Made by a program: the position numbers and the translations under genes. The notes beneath the pieces were generated by a model. It ran no database searches. It worked only from the letters and a program-made list of their open reading frames with translations, and was not told where the DNA came from. From assembly GCF_000224145.3 (NCBI RefSeq), contig NC_020174.2, positions 1,142,520 to 1,206,519 on the forward strand: a stretch of 64,000 bases of DNA, in the 5' to 3' direction. Of this stretch, positions 23,001 to 34,603 are shown piece by piece. This DNA is from Ciona intestinalis (taxonomy: Eukaryota; Chordata; Ascidiacea; Phlebobranchia; Cionidae). Each line of letters starts with the position of its first letter. Position 1 is the stretch's first letter.

Positions 23001-26000
23001 AAAGTCCTGATGTTATTGACCCTCCTGGGGTGAAACAAGTGATGGAAACATTTCTCAACGAACAAAAATCTCTTTCTGCAGTGAGGCAACAAATACTTGA
23101 ACAAATGGGAGAACTCAAGGTATTTGGCTTGCCAGTTATTCCTCAAAATAAGAGCACTTCACAGGAAGAATAATTTGAACCATCTAATGTTTTTGCTTGT
23201 ATTCAAACTTGTTTTCATTATTTGCTAAACTTGTCTTCTTTAAAACATACATGGAACTTAATCCCAACTCTTTTATGTAGCAATGGAGTTTCATTGTTCT
23301 ATTCTACACTTATAACTACAAGCATTGGCGTGTATAGTTTCAGTGTATGATCATGTTACATGCTTTATCTTGGTTGTGACCATCATACAGACTGTGCTGT
23401 TGTTACTCTACAAGTGATAGCATCACACTATGCCAACATATATATATGGGGTCACCAGTATTGAAATGGGCATGAAAAAGTACCTAACATAAGAATGCAG
23501 TAAGCAGTGAAAACTATTAGTTCTTTGGGAATTGCATTTATTTTCATTCACAAAGTAACATAAGGGTAACTCGTAAGAGGTGTATGAACACCCGTGTTAT
23601 AACGATTGTTGTTTTCCGGCCACATAAGGATAAAGCAAGTTTACAAACTTATATATTTAGCTTCCCCACCCCTTAACCTTACATTGCACCATTACCAGCC
23701 ACCATCCTCAACAAAACCATCTGTATATAAATGGAACACAGCTTTAACAAAAGCCAATGAAGATATTGACAAGTTACATCTCAGAATGGTTCGACAACTT
23801 CATGAAAAATACGAGACTGTTTGTCAAAGCTGTCTCACTGAAATAGAAAAATACAAAGTAAGCACAACAGACAAGATGTGTTTTATTTACACATCAGCAG
23901 TGTATATATTTTTTTTAATTTTTTAAGGTGTTGTACAACAGATGAATTTTCAATTACTTATAAGTGCAGTATTACCATAATAAACCCAGCAGTCTATGGT
24001 GTATTTTAAATTCTTTCATTCTTTTGCAATATAAAAAATGGCTCAATGCAAATGCACTGTAACACAGTTCCCAAAACCTAAATTTTTAATGTAGTTGCGA
24101 GACAATTTAAACCCAGATTACAACATGAACAGACTTATAGTTGCAAAAGCTCTGATCTTACCAACCTAGCTTTAACACAAATCTCATTTATTTTTAAGTT
24201 TGCCCATATGGATGTTAAACAAATATTTTCACTCCAGCAAAATCTTCTGATATCTAAAGTATGCGACGAAGATGACATGAGAAGGATTGTTAATGATCAT
24301 CTTCTACCGTTGGTTGGAAATCAACTTCGGAGCTTTGAACGAAGACTTGAAAAGATGGATGTGAGTTTTGTTGATTGATTTTGTTGCCATTTTTTTAATT
24401 TAAAGTTCCTCCAAATACCAATATACATATGTGTCCTTAGGCAAGACACTTATTTAAATGCGGCCTAAATCCAAGGACCATGTAGTACCTCAACCATATA
24501 GAGGAAAACCATTATCTTATTTAATTTCAGTTAAAAAATCTTGTCAAAGTGCTTTGGTTTTGTTAAACAACTTTTGGTTGCAGCAAATGTTAGAGGAGCT
24601 TGCTACAAGGACAGAACATCAGTTTCGTGGTTTGTTCAAGTTCGCACAAGGTGTGTCACATTTGTGGGACGTGCATGAGATTGGACTCGCAAAGCAGGAG
24701 CGCAAGTTGCAGGTATATAGTGGTGGTTGAATATGTGGATTTACTTTTGCCATGGATTCTCGAGCAATTTGATGTTGTAGTCAACTTAAAAAGGTTATAA
24801 ACATGTTAAACTCTATTCCCTTTTATACCAGTTACTTTATTACCATATTTGATACTGCTACCATACGCATGTCTTCGGCCAAACCACTTAACTGTAATTG
24901 CTCCAAACAAGTTCGAACTATTGTAGAAAGTGTTTGATATAAAGAAATAAATTAAAACATTTATATACAAAGTTGCAATCTTCGGAAATTCCCTCGCCAT
25001 GCGAGGATATAAGAGTAACATTCATATATAAATACAAAACAAACAAATATGCACAGTTACATACATGGTAATTCGTAAGCTGGCAAAAGGTGTATAACCA
25101 CACCCCACACGTGTTATAACCACTGTCGTTTTTCCGTGCACACAAGGATAAAGCAAGTTACATTTATATAAATATACTTAGTTTGTTAGATCTGTACTCC
25201 ACATTTTTGTTGCAGTCGGAACTTGAGCAGACACGACAACTACACGATGTCGACAACCAGGAAAGGGAAGGGAAACTTGATATTAGACTTGATAGGTTGA
25301 GACAGGAAAGCACGGATGAAGCTTTGTCGCTATGTTTGGAACAGTGTTTGGAGATGTTGGCTTACATCAAAGAAGGGTACGAGAGTGTTTAAGTATTTTA
25401 ATGCTTAAATTTATAACGGTCCAAAGCATGTTTTTACAACTGTTAATTACCTTCCTTCGTTTATTATACACCATGATTTGTTGATTTTCACTATTGTTTT
25501 CGAAGGGATAAAAAACGATGTTGTGCTATCAAATACACTTATTCCCCAGGTATGAAGAGTTTCATGCACAACAGATGGATAAAGTATCTGAATACCCCGG
25601 CATGGTGCATGAGGAGCTTGTCAAATATGATGAAGCTGTATGCAGGTTTTTTAACGTCAATAGAGACAAACCAAGTGAAGAACACCTTATGTCGGTAAGA
25701 TGTTTATAATGGTTGGGAAAAGTTGGAATATTTAGTTTTGTATCAACTTGACAGCTTACAAGAAGAAGGTTACATCAGAAAAAGTCAAGACAAAAGAAGC
25801 CAAAGTCAAGAGAGAAAAAGGCAAGACTGAAGTTTTTAGTTAAAAAAATATTTTAATGCTAGAATAGTGGTAGTAAGCAGCAGAACAGATGGTTAAGAAT
25901 ATATAATGAAGTTTACTGTGAAAATACAGCTATATTAATATTCTGTTACTTCTGCCACCAGACATAATGTAAAAATTTATATATAGTAGGAAGGGGAAAG

Positions 26001-29000
26001 ATGGGACACCTTTTATTCTATTTTCTTGTCCTATTCGGAAGTAAACAAAGAACATTCAAAAAATTATAAAACTGTAGCCTCAAGCCAACAAAAAAAAGCT
26101 ATTTTACACTTTATTATTGTTTTTGTTAATAAAGGAGCCTGACAAGGAGAAACCTCGCGATTCGTCGAAGGAAGAAGAAGAGAAGGGGGAAGATGGGACA
26201 GAGTTAGAACGAGTTGTTCGTGAGATCCTAAAGACAGAGACGGGGACTTCTTTCTATGTGATCACTGTGGCTGATAAGGAAGACTTTGAGGAGGAAGATG
26301 AAAAAGATGATGACGAAGATGCGGGGAAGAATCGAATATTTATGACACAAAGCCAAGGTTTGGAATATGTTTAAATTTGGAATATTTTCAAAACAGTTGA
26401 AGGTAAACAAACTGTTTTGGTTTAAAGGTTAGTAAACTCGCCAGTATTGAGAAAACTTACATAATTTTTTTTGTTAATAGGGTGTTTAAACCTTAGAACA
26501 CAAAATTAAAAACAGTTGTTAAAAACACATTAAAATCACAAAACTTGACAATATACTGAAGTTTTGCATAAAAATGAAATCTTAGTGTAGTTGATAATTT
26601 AACAAAGTTTTACAGATGTGTTTGATTTTTAGGTTGTGAAGATTTGATGCCGGATTATATTCGGAATGTTTTTATTGAGACATCAACCATCAGAGACATG
26701 AAGAAATTGTAAGTTATCAGTTCGGTATTGTTGTTATATTGTTGTATGTATTGTTCATACTTATGTACATAAAAACTGGTATAAGACAAAGGTTATACAG
26801 CCTATATGTGCGATACAATTGTCTTCATATCAAATATTTCGGTTTCAAAACTAAAACCATCTTCAGTAATATCAGAAGTTAAACAAATATTTATTCTTAG
26901 TAAAAAAACGACTCATTTGGTATGAAAAACGTAGTGTATTTCTGACTTTTTGTCTGCCAAGACTTCATCAGAGAATTGACTCTAACAAAATACCTATTCT
27001 TAGCGTTCGAATGTCATTTCTTAACCACCTGGAACAATGGAAAGAGGTTGCACATCAGAATTCCGAAGTGACGTGCAAGAACAAACAAGAGGAGCTTGTA
27101 TCGGAGCTTGATCTTCGCTTGCATCTTCATGATCCTCGGAGCAAGAGGATTGAGATGGATGTTAGGAACGTGAGAGCAGGTAAGGTCGTATAGGTTCTAG
27201 AAGATTTTTTTGGCAACTTTTTAATTAAGTTTGAAAGCTAAGGCAGTATCTCGATGGGCCAACTCTGCTCCAAATCTCAATTTCCATATCCTCAAACTTT
27301 TAACAGTCTCTTTGTTATAACTACAGATGAAAATAACCTAATTGGAATAGGCTGTAACTTTCATATACAGAATTACGATTCCCTTAAAAACTCTGCATTG
27401 ATAAGAAAGTTTGTCTGCATGAACTTGGGATGACATGCTGAATAAACGCAGTTCATATCTTATAATGAATTCCCAGTGTAGAATAAGTGTTTAATTGGAA
27501 ACTCTGCGTTACAGCTGAGTTAGTTCTACACAAAGAGAGGGTGGGACGTCACTGTAAAGGTATCACCGCTGCATTGTCTTCATTGAAACATAACTTTACT
27601 GAGATGACAAAACAACACGATGAAACTGCCACCGAGTTTCGTGGAAGGGTTGAGAAAATGGAGGATGTGTTTATCAGCGCAACTAAATCAACCAAGTAAG
27701 AGGTGTATGGGTGTCATGTCTCAGTGGTTGGGTGCTTGCATTGTAAAGAAGGAAACCCGGTTCACGGCCAATTCTTGCCTAAATCTTAGAACCCATGACA
27801 CGCAGAAGTCGTATATTTCACCCAAATGACATTGCCAGTCTCTTATTTAAATGAAATAGGAAATTTTTGTATTTAAACCCATAAAAGAACTATCATATTA
27901 AACCAAATCGTTAACAGTAGATATACTTTGTAACAAAGCTTTATAAAATTCAATGTTTGGTAAAAACGTAGCGATTCTATGCTCTCGGATGTCTTATCTA
28001 ATGGTACATGGGACCAAGCATCAAAGTGTGTTACTAAGCTTTCGCAGAGTCATTACAAATCTTTTTAAAAAAGTTTCCCCCCACCTTTCAATGCAACTCA
28101 CCACCTCCTTACTTATCCACAGGTTGGTAGAGTTGACCAACAATCTTCATAATGACCTTGGTTGTTATGTGGATGGCGTGAAGTCTTCACTCAGACAATT
28201 CAGGCAGAAGTTGGACAATACATTGGGTAGATTACGAGAATCAAACGCCCAGTGTGTTAAGTCGTTCAAGTAAGTGTGTATATTCGGAATAAAGATATAT
28301 TAGCAAATTTTCTGCCTGTAGCACTTGATGTAGCTATTTAAAAACATTGCCAAATTGGTTTCATGCAGAAAAGTAGTTGTTTGTTGTTGGCGCTTTTCAT
28401 CGGATTTCAATTCATCTGTTGTGTTTATTCGTCCTCCATTAAATAATGTTTTATTGTACTGTTGCTTTTAAGATTGCTCTTTGAAATATAATTTTGCTAT
28501 TAAATCTCAAATGAAATATATACACTATGTTGATTATCAATTAATGTTTTGCCTGATCCCTTTTTTAATAATATATCAAAAGTTTTCAAAATACAACACA
28601 CACCAAATACACATCTTTCCCATTGCTCATCTTTTCCTTATATTCATTTATTTACAGATTATTCTCTGAGGGAGGAAACTTCTCCCCAGAAGAAACGATC
28701 CCACTGAGGAAGAGGTTGGAAAAGATGTCGCAGAGAGTGGACGCATCAGAGGGAGCAGTGATGCGCGATCTGGAAGGGATGGAGTCGAAGAGGATTGACC
28801 AAGCAACGGAGATCGTCAACAAGTTTGAAGACAGGTTGGCTACTTGTGTTGTATAAACGAATGTTTTACTATTTTTTTCATTTTTTGTATGGCTGATAAT
28901 TTGGACAACCCATTAGTGGCCACTGGGTTGGAACAATTGCTGTTAAGTATCTTACTCAAGGACACATATGTATACAATGGTAACAGCGACCAGCCTTGAG

Positions 29001-32000
29001 CTCATTACCTCTGGGTTGGAGGCAGGTGAGGTAACCACTTTGCCACGTGCCGCCCAACATAGTATTTAAGATTGCAAAGATATACTCTATGTAGGAGGTC
29101 TTGCAGTGAGGCATGTCAGGGTACCTAAAATTTGAACCACTGACATGATTTTTAAAGCGAAAACTTCTAGTATTAATTTTCAACTTTCTCGCCACAATTT
29201 TAAAAAAGTTACTCTCAATAAAACTACATACCAATAGTGACTTTTAGCACAAAAGCTTGATACCAACTTTTAAAATAGATTTTAACCAAGATTTTTCTTC
29301 AGATTCCGTAACCACTTGGTTGACCTGACATTCATTGAAAAGATGCAACGATGGGCAACTAACTCACAAATTCGTATCAAAACAGAGGTGGCGTATAGCA
29401 ATGGTATGGCAGCTGAGGTTATGAGTCATCTCTCTACATTACAACGAAGGGTAGATGCTTGCGAACGACCAAATATTGATAAAGAGGTTTGATCTAATGT
29501 TCATGCTTATGACTTGGGACAATATGAGTTAAATTTCTGGTTGCCTTCTCGTACATATAGTGAAGTGTTTAAATGTGCACCAGATAAACATGTTATATGT
29601 AGCATTCATACATCTCCTCGCACTGTTGTAGCATGGGTGGTACTAGTTTCATAACCAGACATGAATGAATGTAACTTGCTTTGATTGTCCATGGTCTGAA
29701 AACAACAGTTGCTTTAACATGGGGGTTCTGTTTCACAGACCCCGTGCCAGCTTACGACTTACCATGTATGTTACTTGGTGTGTGATTTTTTTATTTATGG
29801 CTGATAGTTTGGACAACCCATTAGTGACCATTGGGTTGGAGCAGTCATATAATGTATTCCAACACCTGTATTTCTACAACTTATGCTCATTGTAGAATTA
29901 TAACCATCACCAGAAACACAGTTTAGAGTTATAATACAGAAACTTTTTTTTACATCAGAGAAAAAGAAAAGTCCTAAGAAGATTGAGATATAAAAGCTAT
30001 TTGGCAAATGAAGTATTCAGATGAATGAATTAAATATTTCTAAACAAAATTAACCACTTGCACACCAAATCAACTAACTACTCTAATATATAGAAGTACA
30101 TGTTCACATATGATTGCCAAAATCTAACTTAAATATGCAGTCATTGATACCATTGATATTGGACATTCCCTCACCACTTGTTTCATACAGACTGTAACAC
30201 CAGCATTGTTAAGATCTTATGAAGTTGATATAATGGAATGTCTTCATAAAAGATCGGTTTACCTCAACTGTGCTAAACCACAAGCCACAAGTGAAGCAAT
30301 TTCAAAGGTGAATATGAGACAATTAATAATAAGAGACATCTACTACATTGTTACAAGCTTACACACTGACCAAATGTACATACCGGCTTAACATTGTAGT
30401 TAGAGCAACCAAACCAGAGGATACCACCTCAAAACAACTGTCATTTCTTGATAAACAAGTTAAATAAATTACATTTATATTTGTTACATTTTTTTGACCA
30501 TTTTTTTCATTTTTAGAAGTTGGATTCACAAAGCAGTGTGCCTTATGACACCCATATCAGTAATCTGACCCCTAACTTCAACCCCACCCCCTCCACTGTC
30601 CAACGTGGGGCTACCCGGGGTGCTTCAGCTGGTAGTAAAGCCACACATAAAGCTGCCAGTAGGATGGGGTTGGAAACACAGGGAACGTACAGCAGGGGTG
30701 GAAGACAACCAGCTGAAGATGCTGCTATTGGAGTGATAAAGAATATATTGAGGTAACAAAGACATTTATCTTCAAACATACTAAGTTTTTACAACACGCA
30801 AAAAAATAATATCAAAGAAAAACAGTTAAGATTTTCTCTCCAAGAGCGAATTGAATAAATCAACAAAGTAATAACTTTATTTGTCTCTTTGATTGTGGCA
30901 GCGAAGATTTGGAAATATTATAAAAGAAGAGAGATCTGTATTAGCAACAAAACTAAGTCATTAAACACATGGATAAGTAACTGCTATAGTTTGTGTCATA
31001 TTATTGATAAATGAAATTCAAGATGGTCTGCACAAACATAAAGCTTTGCACTACCATCTACAGAGCACAGAAAGGTAAAGGATTAGATTTGGATGATGAA
31101 AAATCCGTTCTAACTGGAGTTACGGCTCGTTACCCGCCTTCTACTTCCAACTCACAGGTTTGTTACTTTCAACTTTGTAATGAATGGATGATACTCGTTT
31201 ATTCTTGTATGGCATGGCAAAGGCAGTTGTTATAACACAGGTGTCCTCTACTCCTTTGCCATACAGTGTATGACTACATATAAAAAACAATCAGTTGAAG
31301 TCTGTTAAAGGGTTTCATTTACGCTTACACCATTCCTTAAAACCTACATAAACAAAACAGTTTCCATATATTTTATGCCCCATTTTTTATAAAGGGGTGG
31401 TTTCGTATGTGGCTTTGTTTTTGCAAATATTTCCCAAGCTATTTTGTGTCTAACCTGAACCTCAACAGTAATAGTTTAAACCATAATCCTATGCTTGACC
31501 ATCTAACTATTCTGTTCAATCCTCCTACAGACTGGTCCTTCTGCCAAGCACCGAGCATTCCAGAGACACAACACTCTAGCAAGCATCACTGGGAGTGTGG
31601 CTGAATCGGAAACAAGTAGAAAACAAACTTCAGATGGGTGAGTGTGAGATTGGCTTTCTATTCTATATGGGTAAGGTCATGTGGCAAGACACACTGCGGA
31701 ACCTGGGATTTGGGGCGAAGTTGGCCCAGTACCTTAAAGCTGTGTTACAGGAGTAATATTAACATAGGGATTGTTGAATACTAAGGTCTTAAATTGTGAG
31801 ATCTTCACATAACTGTTCTAGGATTACCCTACACCTTAGATTTATTCATTTAACTTTTTAAGAGAAATCACCCCCCAAAAAAAATGCTTCAAAATATGAT
31901 ATTTAATTAATATAGTGACATTTTTATAGAAGTTCTATCATTTTGTTACAGGATCTCATCCGGTGTTTATAGAAGAAGGGAAACTAAGTTTGAGTTGAAA

Positions 32001-34342
32001 TATATGATCTTTGGTACCAAGATGCCAGAAGGATCCCACTTTATGGCAAAAGTAAGTTGAACATAATATTTCTAATAACTTCAGGAGTTCTATAGGAGTT
32101 TAGTCAGTTTACACTTTAAGAGGTAAATTGGCAGATATAAGATACAAGAAGTAAATCAGCAAAATAGAGTTTAACTTAAAAACCTATACGATAACTATTT
32201 AACAAAGTAACATACTGAGTGTTTTGTTTATAGGTTCATCAGATACTTTATGAAGCATTGGATGGCATGTTATCCACTGCCGAGATATATTACAAACAAA
32301 AAGGGAACCGCTTGCCAACCAGACCACAGTTGATACAGGTCTTGTAAATAACTTTGTTGTATGGTAATCATGGGTTAAGCGTTGTGGTTCAAATACATTG
32401 TTTGCAGGATACATTTGACCAATGTGCTGAGAAAGTTGTGGAGAAGTTATCTTCATATGAGAGACAGAGTGATGGCTTCCATAATGCTTCACTTCAAGGT
32501 GACTTAGTGTGTGGTTATATATATATAGTAGGGTAAGGGAATGGGACACCTTTTCATTCTGTTTTCACATTCCATTTGGTAGTAAACAAAGAAAATTCAA
32601 GGAATTATAAAACCGTAGAAAAGCATAACTGTATATATGTATATATGTGGTCTCTACTAATGTCTTATTATCTGTCACATCAGTGTTTATATAAAACAAT
32701 GAAGCGAATACTGATGTTGCGTTTCTGTTGCAGATTTCCGAAAAGTCCTCCTTGCGCTAGAGGAGGAGTTATGCTCTGTTCCTCGTCTTCTGCTCCATGA
32801 ATTACTCGATAAAGAACTTGCTGTGTTGCAACAAGGTCAAGCACAACTGGAGGCAAAGTTTTTAAACAAGGAGAAGACATGGCAGGATATGAAGGTAGTG
32901 GAGAAGTAGCAAATATTAATGGAGAAGTGGAAAAAACGTTTTTGGTTGACATTTGTAGTATTTGTTTTATGAAAATCAACGCTTTGTTTTATTTTTCCAT
33001 AGAAATCCAATTATATTTCTTTATTTTTCATAGAAATCTAATAAAAATGAGTTACGTCCCACACTTGGACATCCAGACAGAGCTCCGGTGTTGAAACAAC
33101 TTTATGACATGGAATGCACAAGACAGGTAAGTTATGACACGCAACTGTTGGGCTTTGTATCAGTGTTGCCGGAGTACAATTGAGATAATGGGACAAATCC
33201 CCCTGCATGCCCCACTGTAAGACCTCATCCATATATAATACTAAAGAATCTGTAATGGTAGTTAGCTTAAGTACTCCATACTTAGCACAAAGTGCTGTCA
33301 AATCACCTTGGATTTTGTGAAACCCATTTGCAGTTCGTAAATAACGATACATAATAAATGAATAGATTCTTTTTGAAAAAGACCTCATGAGCACCAGATC
33401 AAGTCCAGATTCATAGAACTCAACATATTTAAATATATGGAGGATATTTTTGCCTTTTGACAGCTATTAATTCATGTCTCTTAAATTTGAATTTCACATT
33501 TTTAGACTGAGCATGTGGAAGGCGTGGTGGAGCATGCAAAGTTATTAAAAGCAAACATCACACAAAGTGCTTCATGTTTCATTGAACAATTATCATCTCT
33601 CTCACATGAATTGTTGCTGGAGTTTGACCGCCTGTTGACAGTGGATGACGTTTATGTTGGAAGTAAGACATTAAACATGTGTTTCATGTACATGTGGGTA
33701 GAACTAGTACTTCTTCTGCCCATTTAAATAAATAATTGTCATTCCCTTCAAAATATTTATAAATATTTAACATTCCTCTGTATAAGGAATTCCTGTACGA
33801 CGAGAACACACAAGTGTTTTGTTGAGAAGAAGAGCAAATGGAGTGGACATGAATGACGTGGCTGATCCAGCATTTGGTATCAAACCTGTTGTAGAGAGAG
33901 GTCCGAAGCAATGGCCAGGTTGTGAAGGGGGAAGGTTATCATTGGATGCTCCGTATAATGAAGGTAGGTCGTGTATTTTGTGGAGTTAGGTCATAATTAA
34001 GATGCCAGTGTTTTAGGTTAATTCTGGGATATGGGTTTGAAGCTTAGCAATTGGCATGAGGTCACATTGTGTATGTTTCTTATCTTTACATATGATGTAA
34101 AATATGAGAATATTATCGCAAGTTATTTCTTTTTAACAGAAACCACAAGCACCTCCAGCACAACTTTACCTCATACAACCGTTGTATCGCAACGAGACGC
34201 AGTGCTGCGCATGTACGAGGAAAAACACAAGGCAACACTGGAGAAAATCCAGCGCGAAGAAGAAGTCCGGCTGCAAGGGGAGCAAAGATGGAAGATGAAC
34301 TGGGAAGATTCAATCTCTGGAGTAAAGAATTTATACGAGTGA
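20098..34342 (+). CDS. CCDC180: Coiled-coil domain-containing protein 180
   Basis: 32 exons, phases consistent throughout, about 1,584 aa (human about 1,650-1,700). Exons: 20098-20396, 20631-20777, 21101-21238, 21781-21934, 22349-22473, 22718-22852, 22990-23119, 23699-23857, 24199-24360 (or from 24238), 24584-24712, 25216-25376, 25550-25694, 25755-25820 (GC donor, least certain), 26135-26357, 26633-26708, 27004-27179, 27515-27695, 28123-28269, 28658-28834, 29303-29486, 30191-30307, 30517-30752, 31064-31157, 31531-31637, 31952-32051, 32234-32338, 32408-32498, 32734-32894, 33034-33126, 33506-33662, 33787-33963, 34140-34342. Landmarks shared with the vertebrate protein: GKVYRQMFDAEVQLIKSL, MPNDSVTENPV, EVRGLP, an acidic block (about 640-710), FSEGGNFSPEE, LRPTLGHPDRAP, VLLRRRA and a final charged coiled coil. 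Most of the protein is helical coiled coil (DUF4455/DUF4456 regions). Associated with cilia/sperm flagella; the molecular role is not settled. It begins 190 bp right of the hAT element. Confidence 0.88.
23548..23646 (+). mobile_element. SINE tail fragment
   Basis: ACAAAGTAACATAAGGGTAA, CACCCGTGTTATAACGATTG and CCGGCCACATAAGGATAAAG; lies just before the acceptor of the CCDC180 exon at 23699. Confidence 0.7.
24850..25168 (+). mobile_element. SINE pieces in CCDC180 intron 10
   Basis: A decayed body (TGCTACCATACGCATGTCTT, CACTTAACTGTAATTGCTCC) is followed by CCATGCGAGGATATAAGAG, then a second tail (GGTAATTCGTAAGCTGGCAA to CACACAAGGATAAAGCAAG). Confidence 0.65.
25981..26090 (+). mobile_element. 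MITE, left half only
   Basis: TATAGTAGGAAGGGGAAAGA through AACATTCAAAAAATTATAAA, then the match stops. It lies about 45 bases before a CCDC180 exon that itself contains a sequence like the MITE end. Confidence 0.75.
27705..27835 (+). repeat. Possible second tRNA-derived repeat
   Basis: TGTCTCAGTGGTTGGGTGCT and, 25 bases on, CCCGGTTCACGGCC resemble A- and B-box spacing of a tRNA, differing from the main SINE family. Only one clear copy is seen, so the identity is tentative. In a CCDC180 intron. Confidence 0.35.
28880..29055 (-). mobile_element. SINE, head and body, antisense
   Basis: TATGGCTGATAATTTGGACA, CCCATTAGTGGCCACTGGGT, ACACATATGTATACAATGG and a decayed tRNA-like head ending GTGCCGCCC. 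In a CCDC180 intron. Confidence 0.7.
29665..29850 (-). mobile_element. SINE tail and body, antisense
   Basis: AATGTAACTTGCTTTGATTG, CCGTGCCAGCTTACGACTTA, ATGTATGTTACTTGGTGTGT and TTGGACAACCCATTAGTGAC; the head is missing. Confidence 0.7.
32521..32616 (+). mobile_element. MITE, left half only
   Basis: TATAGTAGGGTAAGGGAATG to TTGGTAGTAAACAAAGAAAA, then unrelated sequence. In the intron after CCDC180 exon 27. Confidence 0.7.
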
Positions 34343-34434
34343 CTTTTCTTCTAATTCATTCCACTGTATCTTGCTGTTGTGTTACATTTCCCACACAATC
34401 TGTGTTTTCCATTTTTTAATGAAAAAGTTTTTAA

Positions 34435-34462
34435 AATAAAATATTTGTATCATTTGAATAAA
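34435..34462 (+). promoter_or_regulatory. Tandem poly(A) signals of CCDC180
   Basis: AATAAA at 34435-34440 and again at 34457-34462, about 95 and 115 bases after the stop codon and 140-170 bases from the stop codon of the converging MAJIN-like gene. Confidence 0.55.
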
Positions 34463-34603
34463 ACTAAGAATAGAAAACTGAACGGTAAATAACAAAAGTT
34501 TGATTCATATACAATACAGACCATGGTGTTACAAAAGCCCTGAAGATTCCCATGCATGAAATGTGTGCAATAGTTTTAACTGAAGTTTTAGGTGAAAATA
34601 ATG

